Positions 32,842 through 44,669 are shown, counted from the first letter of the stretch. The stretch is 64,000 nt of DNA from Pseudeuparius sepicola (GCA_963920635.1 OY987306.1:10744001-10808000), one strand, 5' to 3'. The notes: generated by a model not told the origin, from the sequence alone. Translations and numbers: made by a program.

Positions 32842-33091
32842 GGTTCTACTTTATAAGAAGACATACTTCAAACTTTAAAATATTTCATTTTTAACTGGTA
32901 ACAATATGTAACAAAATAAAACAAAAATTATCAGGATGGAGCTTCACCACATAATTATTTGCCCGTAACTAATTACCTAGATCAGCTCTATCCAAATAGT
33001 TGGATATGGAGAAATAGAACTATTTCCTGGCAGCCCCGATCCCCCGATTTGTCTGTTGTGGATTATGTATGTGAAGTATGAGACATTTGTT

Positions 33092-33238
33092 GAATTAAGA
33101 ACAGCTGTTTTAGAAGCAATTGCCAGTATTGACAGGCGCTCTCTAAGAAAGGCGACAAATTCAGTTTTAAAAAGATGCGATATTTGCATAAATAATAATG
33201 GTGGATTGTTTGAACACCTTTTTTATTTTAAAAGGTGA
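33092..33238 (+). pseudogene. C-terminal remnant of a Tc1/mariner-superfamily transposase
   Basis: The frame begins ELRTAVLEAIASIDRRSLRK and ends NNNGGLFEHLFYFKR before a TGA. It corresponds to the remnant at 1979-2116 and lies just inside the right arm, where the end of a transposase gene is expected. Everything upstream, including the DDE/D domain, is gone. Confidence 0.65.
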
Positions 33239-34717
33239 CCTTTCAAAATAATAATTTTAATTGAATTTTTTAATTTTTGTTTTATTTTGTTACATTTTGT
33301 TACCAGCTAAAAACAAAATATTAGAAAGTTTGATGTATGTATAATTATAAAAAAGAACGTAATTATGAAAATATTCCATGGCTGACTATGTGAAAATTTA
33401 AAAAAAAATCAGAAAATTAGCCATAGCTTTTTCATTTTTTATAACAACTATGCCGGGTGTTATATCTTTGGAAAGCTCAAAAAATGGCCGGTTTTATAAG
33501 GCCACAGCCAACTATGATTTACATTTAAAAAAACACAAGTTTATGTCATATCTCAAAAATCACAAACAACATAAAAAATTGGATCGGATTATCTTATTAA
33601 GCCCAAAATTATCTACAATTTTTGTCTCTACAGTTTTTCTGTATAATCAGAAATAACGGAGCTACAGAGATCTGAGAAATAGCAAAAAATCACTCTTTTC
33701 AAAATATCTAGTGAGCCATGAACTTTTTTAAAAATCCAAAAGGGGCATTAGATTGAGCATTCAAAACTGCAATTCTTTCCCCATTTAACCTTTGTTCTAG
33801 CTCTGCTAGTTTCTAAGATCCCCATGGTGGGCATCGAAAAAAACTCACCCTGTATTTGTTACAAGTACCTACCTAAAATCTTCATTTAGGTACGGGTGAC
33901 AAACACTATTTTTTGTCATACGCTTCCAAAATTTTGTTATACGCTTTTTACATTTCTTCAGAACGCTTAAATTTGCAAATTTTCCATAATTTTTGAAATT
34001 ATAATGTTCCAAAAAGTTGGCTTAGAAATTGATATCGTAGCAACAAGTTTGTTTATTTGATAATTTTGTCATGTCATTCGTTCATTTAGGGACTAGGCCG
34101 AAAAAGAAGCATTTTACGGACTTAAATGAGTCCGTAAAATAGCTATTTTTGGGAGGGCATGGCAAACATATATTTATGAGCATTTTTTGTATCACCTGGA
34201 AACCCGTTTAGTTGTTGGAAAACTAATCATAATGTACCTAATAAGAGCTTTTTGATACACATAAAGCTTCCCTTAGGCTGGTTTCTAGCAATATGCACTT
34301 CACGCAGCGCCACTTAAAAGCCGCATCAGACAACTTTTTGTTTTAGGTTTGCTTATACTCTGTGCAATTTATATCCTCGCCACAGTCGCAGGAAAATCAT
34401 ATTTCTAAAGCGTGGTAATTACCCCTGAAAGGCAATTGAAAGTAATTAGAAGCCCGGCCTAGTAATTATTAATTTGGTTGCTTTTATGACGTTGGGGCTG
34501 GGATTTATTTTACGAAGGACAAATTGCGAAAGTAATATTATAGGTAGATAGGAATATCACGGACAGGCTTTCTACTCAATACTGAAAACTCCAAATAATG
34601 TAAAAAGTCGAGAAAAGCAACACTGTCAGAAGAGATCTAAATTATAAGATAGCTAGGTATAAAAAAAATAATCATTATTATACAAAATCTGAAATGTGTC
34701 GCTGTTGAATAATAAAA

Positions 34718-35368
34718 TTAGTTGTTTTATGTAACTTCTTTAATTTTTAACCGGCCAGAACGAAATTTTTAACAAAGTTAGATGGCATTGTGGCCTACTT
34801 ATTTCCAAAAAATTAGTTGTCTACTCCACAGTCAAAGCCACCTACGATGTCACAATCGAGGCTAAAAATTCGAAAATCATATTAGGCATTTTTTAAAAAT
34901 TTACTATAAAGAGTTGTTCAGAATCGACCCAGGAAAAAAAAATTAAAGTCCAAAAATAGCAATTTAAGAATTTTTTGTGTTTAGAAAAGTGTGCCATGGA
35001 AGTTTTGAAGGCTAGTTGTTTTCAAAAAGGAATCATTTCAAAATAAAATTAAAAGCTACAAAACAAATTTTAATCTTTTGAATTTTAATTTTAATTAATT
35101 TTACTTTATTTCATATTTTTTGATTTTGACAAAATTTTTGATTTAGGGTTCTGGATCGATTCTGAACAACTTTTTTTAGTACATTTTTTTGAAAAAATGC
35201 CTAATATGACTTTCGGATTTTTAGCCTCGATTGAGTCATCGCAGGTGGCTTTGACTTTGGAGTAGGCAACTAATTTTATGGAAATAAATAGGCAACAATG
35301 CCATCTACCTTTGATAAAAATTTCGTTCTGGTCGGTTAAAAATTAAAGAAATTGTAAGGTTGTTTCAC
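34718..35368. mobile_element. Inverted-repeat foldback element
   Basis: AACTTCTTTAATTTTTAACC at the left matches GGTTAAAAATTAAAGAAATT at the right. The arms of about 240 bases share CAGAACGAAATTTTTA, GCCTCGATTG in inverse, and GAATCGA-CCAG/CTGGATCGATTC near the centre. No gene is seen. Confidence 0.8.
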
Positions 35369-36037
35369 TCTTAAGTAAGACACTGTATGTGTGGGTCGAA
35401 TCTTGCACGCTGAGTTAGAACCACTTCTTGACATCCGATTGAGCTGAAATTTTGCAGACACCTTTAGTTCTCGTGAAAATACAATATGCAGTACTCAATA
35501 TTGTAATACTTTCAAAATGACCGTCGCCACAAGATGGCGGATGATGTATTTTTGTCAACCCCCTTAAAATGGTTATCAAATGAAAATGAAAAATTCTTTT
35601 TTCCAGACTAGTAATGGAATATATACTATTATAATAATAATAATTACATTTAACAATGAAAATGCACGTAACTCAATAAATTTCTGTAGGTTTATTAAAA
35701 CTTATTCGAATGAAATAATATGTGTTTTTTTGTGCAACACATCCTTGTCATCGGAACCGTTTATTTTTTATTCTCACAGACACACAGACCATTGAAAACT
35801 TTATGAGATAGATAGGTACTTTAAATATTAAAGCCTAAATTTATATAAACTAAAGAGTATTTTGCCCGAAGAGCCTGAATTTTGAATATACTTTGACCTT
35901 AAGTCTTTCCACGAACTTAATAAGCTTTCGCATTTCACAGTAAAGTTTTCCATTATGTACTGCTAAAATACTTACTAGATAATTTGGCCGTTAGTTGCAA
36001 GATGAAATTTTAAATTAACGTTGATAATAATACCAAC

Positions 36038-36142
36038 CGCTGCAGGCGTCTGTTTTGTATTTTTTGTGCAATGCTTGGAGCGTGAGCTCCCTGAATAATA
36101 ACTCCCGCATGGGCATACTAAACAACGAAGCCGCCATTCCAC
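36038..36142 (-). CDS. Candidate host exon, possibly Nmdar2
   Basis: After an acceptor (TTGTTTGCAG) one frame reads GMAASLFSMPMRELLFRELT, then LQALHKKYKTDACS, and stops at a weak donor (AGCG|GTTGGT). Length 105 bp keeps phase. It starts and ends in the same phase as the exon at 27091, so joining gives [14 protein letters not shown], which is smooth. A competing frame (EWRLRCLVCPCGSYYSGSS) is also open, and the donor is not consensus. I do not recognise the peptide on its own. The Nmdar2 assignment rests on phase, strand and position only. Confidence 0.42.
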
Positions 36143-36572
36143 CTGCAAACAATATTGAAAACTGGAATTTCCTGGAGGCAACTATAAATTACACGTTAAT
36201 TACATGGTGACGCGTAATGGCCTAGTTAGTAACAATACGAATATTTTCTAATTAACTGCAGCAAAATTATGTTCTCGCGCGAACTATACACTCTCCTACC
36301 TGTTTAAGTTTAATTTATGGAAGTTCAGGGCGTACTATTATCCAACAATAATTATCACTGATGCTTTACTATGCGACGCCCACCTGCCTCAACATCTAAA
36401 TTCCAGCACTCCCAATTCTCGTCACAAAGAATAAAGAATCCCAGGAAGGAGTCAAAACTCTACGTGTAATAATACATGTTACATGTATTATAAGTTTTGA
36501 CACAATACTTTGATATCTGACACGGTAGGTAATAGGTGTCTTCTGTATGTCGTATTTAGATACTTTTAGAGG

Positions 36573-37585
36573 TATTGGATAATATGCTCAGCTGTGGGCT
36601 CGCCAAAACTAAAATGTTTGAGGATAAAAATCCATCGGTAAGTAATTTAGAATTTAAATTAACTTTTGAGGCCATTCCCTAAAGTGGCAGAGGCGTTTGT
36701 GTAAATTTAAAATTTAGAATTGCTGTATTATGAAGGATTCCTAAGCTTATAAACATAAACGTGCCTTATAATTTTTTGTAGGTATTGTAGGTACCGATGT
36801 TTGTCGATACAACTGAAAGATATAATTTCGTACTTTCTACGAAATTATGGATAATTTCGTACTTTTCTACGAAATTATGTATAATTTCGTTCTCTTACGA
36901 AATTATGTATAATTTCGTTCTCTTACGAAATTTTGTATAATTTCGTACTTTTCTAAGAAATTATGGATAATTTCGTACTTTTCTACGAAATTATGTATAA
37001 TTTCGTACTTTTTACGAAATTATGGATAAATTCGTACTTTTCTACGAAATTATGTATAATTTCGTACTTTTTTACGAAATTATTGACAATTTTCTACTTT
37101 TCTACGAAATTATGTATAATTTCGTACTTTTCTACGAAATTATACGATATGTCCCTGATAAGATTCAGGATAGGCATAAATGACAAAAAAATAGTTGGCT
37201 CATGATTAATTGGAAATAACTCCCGCTTGGTCCAAAACCGATATGGGATCAGAATGAGTGAATTTGGGGATGGTGCGTGCACATGGCGGGATGCTGTTTC
37301 CGGTTTTACAGTGGCGTGCACCTTTTAGTTGCTTCAACAAATTAATCAAAGCAGAAATCCTTATTTTTCGTGAAATTAGTACGTAGGTATACAATACAGG
37401 CTAAAAATTATAAGGCACGTTTATGTCTTTAAGTTTAGGAATCCTTGATAATATATCTGTTCAAATACGAAATTTCCAATTATGAAGAGGTAGGTACCTA
37501 CACAAACGCCTATGCTACTTTGTTAATTAAATTAAACATTTAGTTTTGGTAGCCAGCGAAGAGCCACACGCCGCACAGCTAAGCA
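36573..37585. repeat. Inverted repeat element holding a satellite array
   Basis: ATAATATGCTCAGCTGTG, then CCAAAACTAAA, GGCGTTTGTGTA and GGATTCCTAAGCTTATAAAC, at 36573-36760 recur in inverse at 37400-37585. The arms share about 200 bases with small gaps. Between them lie the satellite at 36831-37144 and a stretch that is itself inverted at 38320-38440. Confidence 0.65.
36831..37144. repeat. Satellite of 11 palindromic units of 28-30 bp
   Basis: The unit is ATAATTTCGTA-CTTTTC-TACGAAATTAT, itself a hairpin, joined by GG or GT. Variation is concentrated in the spacer. A shorter array of four units plus a partial one, mainly with the inverse spacer (GAAAAG), is at 38441-38575, as the right arm of a larger inverted pair. 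Confidence 0.9.
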
Positions 37586-38440
37586 TAATAACTCGAAAAA
37601 TATCCAAGCACCACATAGGTACTGGCACCTATCAACATATCATAATATATCAAAATATTTCCGATATTTCTTATTTTATTATGCCCATAGAGCTTTGTCT
37701 CCTTCCTGGGGTTCTTTATTCAATGGTCTAAGATCCCATTATCTCGAATTATCTCGAAAAAAAGAAGCACTTTTAAGATAGAACACATTTCGAATTATCT
37801 AGAAAAAAGTTAAAGCCAAATATGCAATAATTTAAATTGTTTTTTTTTATTTGTTGGTTAGCATTTTGTAAAATATAAATTACTTTTGAGTTTATTAATA
37901 TTTTTTTCAATAATTTCAAAGTTCAATAAAAATTCACACATCTGCAATGTCATGCATGTTATTTGTTTCATATTTTCTCGACTGTAGTATCAAACATTTT
38001 CAAAACGTTGCAGATATTTGTAAAACTGACCCTCTAATATAAAAGCTTTATATCTGAATATCTTTTGATGAAAATTGGGTCCTTTGCAACCATTTTCAAG
38101 GATACTAAATCAGATGGCGATGTCAGACATTCAATAAAAAATCTCTAATAATATGTTTGCATGTTTAATAAGAAAATGCTCGCAGAGAGCAATTTCTCAC
38201 CTCCCATCATCTCGAAAAAAGAAACAATTGAATATCTCAAAAACAACAATTTTATGAGGGTGTTCACTCTTAAGATGGAACACACTCGAAATCAGCTTTT
38301 CATGTCTGCCAAAACATAGGTTGTTTACTCGTGTTGATCTTTTTAAACTAACGCCTTCTCATAGCATCTCGGTTTGGGACCAAACGGGAGTTACTCCTTT
38401 TTTTGCCATTTACACCTATTTTTCCGGGGACACACTGTAT

Positions 38441-38575
38441 AATTTCGCAGAAAAGTACGAAATTATCCATAATTTCGTAAAAAAAGGACGAAATTATACA
38501 TAATTTCGTAAAAAAGTACGAAATTATCAATAATTTCGTAGAAAAGTGCGAAATTATACATAATTTTGTAGAGAA
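38441..38575. repeat. Second, inverted array of the same satellite
   Basis: Four units of ATAATTTCGTA-GAAAAG-TACGAAATTAT type and a partial fifth. The adjacent 38320-38440 matches, in inverse, the sequence right of the first array (TAACTCCCG-TTGGTCC). Confidence 0.85.
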
Positions 38576-39439
38576 GTGCTGCTGTGGCCTTTCTACGCCT
38601 CCGTACAACACAACACAAAATTGTCAATTATATGACAAAGAATTTAAATTTACACATTTCCGATAAATTTAAACAATTTAAAAAATCGCACAATGTGACG
38701 TTCTGTGGGGAAATAAAACAAATGCGCTCAAGAATAGATACATAATTGGCGGGGTTGCCATGTTGGGCGTTTTGTTGTGTCTTGTTTATTTTTATTAACG
38801 TAGAATAATATAATATAATTACGACGCTGTTTAAGATTAGGTTTTATTTAATAATTGTAACATATAGATAAGTTAAACAGCATCATGATTTACTATTATA
38901 TGCGACATGTGTATTGTTTTAACCGTATTATTTGAAAGTATTATTTGAAAGTTTGAGAAAAAAGTTTGAGAAATTAAGTACCGTAAACATCGGCATCGGC
39001 ATCGGCATCGGTTTCACTTGTTTGGGGCCAAACTTTCTGTAGTTCATTACCAAAATGGTACAGAGCACCAAAGTTTACAAAAAACAGTTATTCCACATTT
39101 TTACCACGAACAATGAATTTAAACAAAAAACTAGAACAAAATTTGTAGATCTTTTAAAAAATCTATAAAAATGTTGCTAGTGTTTATTCATTTTTTCCAA
39201 CCGTCTCATTTGCGAGTCACATGTTCGTTACTATTAAAATTTGGAGGGATTTCCGAACTTTTATAGAATTTTTTATGTTTAATTGTTTAGTTAATAATTA
39301 AATTACGAAATAAATTGTCAACTTTCATAAAAAAAATCGAAGTAAGAGGAAATAAGAAGTAGAATTTTTCGTTGTTCGTCATAATTTTATATGGATGGAA
39401 CGTGAAACATTTGAATAATGTCCACATAGTTTGTTTTCT

Positions 39440-39862
39440 TCAGACGTATTTTCTTTGGAAGTGATGGAAACAATCCCTTTTTTCACTTATGGGTTCTACA
39501 TTTCTGTTCTTCATTCCCAAAAAGGTAGAGGATGCCAAAGTGTCGAAATGACAGTGTAACAACATAAAGTACGTTTCACGAATTATGGCGTACACTTCAT
39601 CAATTTTTGTATCAATCAGAGACACAAGACCTATTCTTACGCCCAGAACTGATTTACTGCATACATCCTTTTGTCTTTGATTAGTCGGCATACGTTCGGC
39701 TGATTTCAATCCGTCCGTGCATGTGTCAGACAAAGACGCCAATAGGTCGTTTAGCGTAGAGTTCATAACCGCCGTCTCGGGAAGGATATGCCAGCTGTCA
39801 CAGCATAAATATAGAAATTCTGTCACTTTGTGCGTTTTTTTAAGAATTTTCTTTGTTTTCAA
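39440..39862 (-). CDS. Open frame of unknown function sharing a peptide with 41.95 kb
   Basis: A 140-codon frame with no domain I recognise. It includes LNDLLASLSDTCTDGLKSAE, then IGLVSLIDTKIDEVYAIIRE and TYFMLLHCHFDTL. The stretch around IDEVYAIIRETYF recurs as IDDVYAIIREAYF on the plus strand at 41955-41995, with synonymous as well as non-synonymous differences, which suggests descent from a coding sequence. It may be the relic of an element-encoded protein. No splice sites or promoter could be assigned. It could also be chance plus repeat. Confidence 0.35.
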   Translation of the reverse strand: MKTKKILKKTHKVTEFLYLCCDSWHILPETAVMNSTLNDLLASLSDTCTDGLKSAERMPTNQRQKDVCSKSVLGVRIGLVSLIDTKIDEVYAIIRETYFMLLHCHFDTLASSTFLGMKNRNVEPISEKRDCFHHFQRKYV

Positions 39863-39996
39863 GTTTGGCTCTTAGTGTCTCTTTGTTCTTGTTGTGGATT
39901 ATTTTGCTATAAGTTTTGTAATAATAGTTCGGCTTTGGTAATATCTGTCACTGCGTTACGGGTTTGTGAATATAAACATTTCCTAATAATCTTAAG

Positions 39997-41170
39997 ATGC
40001 CTGGCCACAGACTTAATTTGCAAGCCAGAGAAATTGTAGCGAAGTTATTAAATTATTTCAAAGATGAAAACGCAACGGAGGACCACTTTTACCAGTTCAC
40101 GCAGTCCAAGAGGTAAATTGCAAACATTATGGCAGTAGATAGTGATTACGGAATCAAATATTTTTCAGCGTGTTTCTCAAGGTTTGGGCATTAGTTTACG
40201 CACTGTGTCACGCATTTCCCACGAAGTGCAGGGAACAGAGGGTCAAGATGGTCCCCAGGAAAATCCAACTACTTCTGCCGCGAAATATGGACCTCGACAA
40301 AAAATACAAAACCAGAGACTTGCCAGAGGAAACGAAAATGAAAGTCAGAAATGTTACTTACAATATGTATTAAGAAAGTAAGTTTGCATTCTAGTTGAAT
40401 TCGGTGTGTGTGTAGTTAAATGTTAAATTTTCTTTCACGTTTCTACATTGCTATAACTAGATAGTCAGACTATCACTTAACAATTTCAATGCGCGGTAAA
40501 ATTTATAATCATAATATATAAAAGTAAAACCACACACACTTACCTAATATTATAACTTCTCTAAGAAGGTCATGGTAAAACGCATTATTTTACAATTTAA
40601 ATTTGGGTGAATTCATCGGGGTGATATATCTGATTGCGTTTTACAAGTAGAATCCTTGTTTATATAAATAAGGGTAGAATGTGTTAATGCAAGGAAAAGT
40701 GCAGAAAAAATATTCTAAAATGCAAAAGATATTTAGGAGTTTTGTATCTGGGTTAATGTTTTAGACACCAACTTTTAAATTAACAAATTACCTTTTTTTC
40801 ATTCTTGCAAATATCAGGTAGCTGGAGTGGGTTAGAGTTAAACATATATATTTTTTAAATTTTAAATTCATTTATTATTTATAGAAAAGCACCTAACTCT
40901 GAAGACTTTGAGGGAGGAATTGGCTATTAAAGTACCGCTTGATATTAGTAAGTCATCCTTGGGTCGTTTATTACCACAGATTGGTTTTAAATATAAAAAG
41001 GACGACAACCGCAGGGCGTTAATGGAAAAGGGTCAGATGGTCTTGAGAAGAGCAGAGTTACTGCGGAAATATAAAAATAATCAAAACTCTGAGTTGAAGC
41101 GGCAAGTTGTTTTCTTTGACGAAACTTGGATATTGGCAAGAGGAAACCAAAAACAACAACTAATAAGTAA
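39997..41170 (+). pseudogene. IS630/Tc1-superfamily transposase gene, multi-exon, decayed
   Basis: Exon 1 (39997-40112) starts MPGHRLNLQAREIVAKLLNY and FKDENA, then continues in a shifted frame as GGPLLPVHAVQE up to a GTAAAT donor. Exon 2 (from 40169 after TTTTTCAG) reads RVSQGLGISLRTVSRISHEV, an HTH region, and after another shift RDLPEETKMKVRNVTYNMY. Exon 3 (from 40883 after TTATAG) reads HLTLKTLREELAI, then SSLGRLLPQIGFKYKKDDNR, LMEKGQMVLRRAEL and VVFFDETWILARGN. The D of FDETW is the first catalytic Asp. The remaining two-thirds of the DDE domain is not present, and at least two frame shifts exist. Introns are 56 bp and about 500 bp. The layout matches multi-exon IS630-like transposase genes common in insects. 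Confidence 0.75.
40444..40690. repeat. Direct repeat shared with 41629-41890
   Basis: Both copies carry CATTGCTATAACT-GATAGTC, AGACTATCACTT-ACAATTTC, GGTAAAACGCATTATTTTAC and TGGGTGAATT. They flank the third exon of the transposase relic in the same orientation, suggesting either a local duplication or two copies of one element's intron. Confidence 0.75.
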
Positions 41171-41181
41171 GAAATAATAAT

Positions 41182-41327
41182 AGCAAACCGAATTTTATTG
41201 TAAAAAAGAAGCGTGGGGTGCATGACATCAATTGTTATAAATATTTCATTAGTAGCTATTGATAAAAGTATTATAAAAATATAATAAAAAGCACCCATGC
41301 TTTTTTTACAATAAAATTTGGTTTGCT
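41182..41327. mobile_element. Small inverted-repeat insertion
   Basis: AGCAAACCGAATTTTATTGT plus AAAAAAG and TGGGGTGC at the left matches GCACCCATGCTTTTTTTACA plus ATAAAATTTGGTTTGCT at the right. It lies just after the last recognisable transposase codons. Confidence 0.75.
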
Positions 41328-42225
41328 ATAATTATTTTTTACTTTTTAGTTCGGTTTGCTATTAAAGCGTGTTTTTTTAGTTTTTTAAACTATATTTTTA
41401 AATTTATTTTTGGTTTGATTTATCTGTTATTAATATACCTATGTACTTTATCTGTGTTCGTATATTTATTTCAAAATTTGTTTATTTACCCTAATATGTT
41501 TATATTCTTTGTGTTTAATAAGTTCTTAAAAGATGTGGTCAAAGTTTTGATTTTGGATTTAGTTGTATCTACTTATCTTTTGTCTTTATAACATCCTTTC
41601 AGTTAGCTACGTACATACATTAGTTAGCAACATTGCTATAACTGGATAGTCAGACTATCACTTTACAATTTCAAGGCATGGTAAAATGTATATAATATAT
41701 AAAAATAAAACCACGGACCTAATATTACAGCTTCTCTAAATAGGTCTGTGATGGTAAAACGCATTATTTTACAATTAAAATTTGGGTGAATTTACCGGCT
41801 AAAACGCATTTGTTACAATTAAAATATGGGTGAAGTCACCGGGATGAAAGGACTGGTATATCTGGTTGCCTATACAAGTATAAATTTTCCCCATTTAAGT
41901 CTACGGCACTGGAGGATGCAGCCTGAATTTGATTGATTCAGTGACGTAAATTGATGACGTGTACGCCATAATTCGTGAAGCGTACTTTATCGAAAATTCC
42001 GCTTTCGCGGAAGTTTTTACACCTACTCCCATTTTGGACAGATTGCCTGTACTATCCAGGGTGATTCAGTCATCACGTAAAAAATTTAACTGCAGGTGAA
42101 AAAAAGAGCATAATATTACCTAATATAAAATTTAAAAAATCTAGTCAAATATTTTCAGTAGTAATAATAATAATAATGACAATAATAATAATAGTAATAA
42201 TAAACAAAAACTTTCTATTTTCGCA

Positions 42226-44669
42226 GGGCGTCTGAGGAGATACAAGGCTAGTAACAACAGGAAACGAGACAATAAACTTTTTGAACGATCAGAAAAAGTT
42301 TTCTACCGTACTTTGAATTCTAGCGCCGATGCCACAAATACGAGTTACCCTAGCAGAGAACAGGTCGGCGGTTTCTGGAGAAATCAGCTTGCCACACCAG
42401 GTCCATGCGATGTCAGTGCAAGCTGGATCAGTGAAGAACGCGAGATGGGCCGGAACTATAGCCAGATGCAACACGAGCAATTCACAACCGATGAGGTCTC
42501 CAATGTCATCAAGAATTCCCACAACTGGAAGGCACCAGGTCCAGATCATCTCCAAAATTATTGGATTAAGAAGTTGTGGTGCACGCATGAACAAATAACT
42601 ACCTTAATTAATGAAGTCTTGCTCGATCCTCTGAAAATGCCATTGTTTCTTACACAGGGTGCCACCTACTTGTTACCAAAAGACCAGCGGAATACGGATA
42701 ACCCTGCCAAGTACCGCCCAATAACCTGCTTGCCTACGCTGTACAAGATAATCACATCTTGCCTTACGCAGCGAATATATGCTCACTGTGAGCGGAACAA
42801 CATCATGGCAATGCAGCAGAAGGGCTGCGCGAAGGGCGCAATGGGATGCAAAGAGCAACTCATCATAGACTCTGTCATCTGCAACCAGGCTCATTCCAGG
42901 CAACGAAACCTCTACATGGCTTATGTGGACTACAAAAAAGCATTTGATTCCGTACCTCACGACTGGCTCACAGGTATCTTAAAGCTGTACAAAATAGATC
43001 ATCATACAGTTTCCTTTTTAGAACACGTTATGACAACCTGGCGCACTAAGATACAACTCAGAACCGCAAGCAGCAACATCGAGACCGACACAATTAACAT
43101 CCGAAGAGGGATTTTCCAAGGAGATTCACTCAGTCCAGTGTGGTTCTGCATGGCGATGAACCCTCTATCATATCGGTTGAACTCTACAAAATACGGCTTC
43201 GCTATCAAAAGCAACAACGCAGAAGCGTTCAAGTTGAATCACCTATTATATATGGATGATTTAAAACTGATGGCCGCAACCAAAAACCAACTAACGCAAA
43301 TGCTTAAAATTGTAGAGGATTTCTCCAGGGATATCGGAATGCAGTTTGGACTGGACAAGTGCCGCACCCTTAACATCGTCCGGGGAAAGTTCGAACAAGG
43401 CGCACACGAGATGCAGGACGGCCAGGAGATCGAAGCAATGAGCATGGGAGATACATACAAGTATCTCGGGATGAAACAAGCTCAAAGGATAGACCATCGA
43501 ACAATGAAGATCGATTTAAGGAATGAATTCATCAAGAGAGTAAGACAAGTAGTGCGAACTGATCTTAACAGCAGGAATTTGTTTAAGGCCCTGAACACGT
43601 ATGCGTGCACTGTACTCAGCTATTCGTTTGGAATAGTGAATTGGACCAACACGGACATCAACAACCTGCAGCGAAAAGTTAGGACACTACTGACAAAAGC
43701 TCATAAACATCATCCCCGTAGCGCCGTAGAAAGAACTACTCTGCCACGTCAACTAGGAGGAAGAGGATTGGCAGACCTCAGCAAGCAATTGGACCAACAA
43801 ATAATAAATCTGCGTAATTATTTCCAGAGACAGGCCAACAGCTCCAAACTACATAAAGCTATATGCGGAGCAGACGTCTCAACACCGCTACGTCTGACGG
43901 AACACGAGCATCAAAATCACCACCGAAACGACAACGATACACTACAGAGGTGGTTGGAGAAGCCGCTCCACGGGAGGCATCCTAATGCGGTCAACCAGGA
44001 ACATGTCGACAAGTTAGCGTCGAACTACTGGCTGACCTCGAGAAGAATGTTCCCCGAGACGGAAGGCTTCTTACTGGCCATACAAGATCAGGTTATACCA
44101 ACTCGCAACTACCTAAAATTCATTGTAGGAGATGCATCGGTAGTGGATGACAGATGCAGATACGGGTGCCCAACTTCAGAAACAATCCAGCACATAACAG
44201 GAGGATGGCAGAGAGGATCCCATATTACAGCTACACACCGGAGCCTGTTCTTGAGAACAGCAACTACAAGATGTACTGGGATCGTACAGTTCTGACAGAT
44301 CAACGAGTTGCCCATAACAGACCGGACCTTATAATAGTTGATAAAATTTCTAGGAAGACAACTCTGATTGATGTGGCCACCCCGAACAACAACAACCTGC
44401 GTGTGAAGCAAGTCGAGAAGATTGCGAAGTACAGAGACTTAGAAGAACGAATTAGAAGGCAATGGGAAATGGAAAACGTCAAGACGATTCCAATTATCGT
44501 GTCAACAACTGGTGTTATACCAAAAAGTTTTCTGAGAAACATAAAAGAGCTGGGTCTAACTGATAATCTTTACAGGTTCATGCAGAAAGCGGTACTTCTT
44601 GCGACAGCCCGAACCGTCAGGAAATTCATGGGGAATGCAGGAACGTCCGACAACATCAACGTCACCTAA
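42226..44669 (+). pseudogene. R4/Dong-like reverse transcriptase-endonuclease, truncated and frameshifted
   Basis: The open frame has no ATG at its start: it is continuous from GRLRRYKASNNRKRDNKLF through EKVFYRTL. It includes SNVIKNSHNWKAPGPDHLQN (RT motif 0/1), KYRPITCLPTLYKIITS, YVDYKKAFDSVPHDWL (first catalytic Asp), RRGIFQGDSLSPVWFCMAMN and HLLYMDDLKLMAATKNQL (YMDD). The thumb and linker follow, up to the zinc knuckle RCRYGCPTSETIQHITGG, where the family's third Cys reads Trp. Here the frame shifts, and about 40 residues expected between the knuckle and the endonuclease are missing. The endonuclease resumes in another frame from about 44205 as IPYYSYTPEPVLEN, then NRPDLIIVDKISRKTTLIDV and ATPNNNNLRV, the PD-D-K core, to the stop at 44669. 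It is inactive as it stands. Confidence 0.88.

Larger units (their letters stand above)
32022..33852 (+). mobile_element. Long-TIR mariner-like element, best preserved copy
   Basis: TA flanks CAGGGTGAGTTTTTTTCGA at the left and TCGAAAAAAACTCACCCTG at the right. The arms are about 480 bases. The interior has a transposase 3' tail at 33092-33238. A MITE is inserted at 32523. The copy at 1315-2360 lacks that MITE and shows the unfilled site. Confidence 0.88.

Noticed and set aside
36831..37144. CRISPR-like array of regular repeats
   Set aside because: The units are contiguous with no unique spacers, each is a simple palindrome, and the genome is eukaryotic.
36963..37205. 80-codon frame with repeated NFVLFYEI/STKL
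   Set aside because: It is a translation of the satellite array, not a gene.
42329..42598. Second plus-strand frame overlapping the reverse transcriptase start
   Set aside because: It is out of frame with the recognisable RT motifs and lacks any motif of its own.
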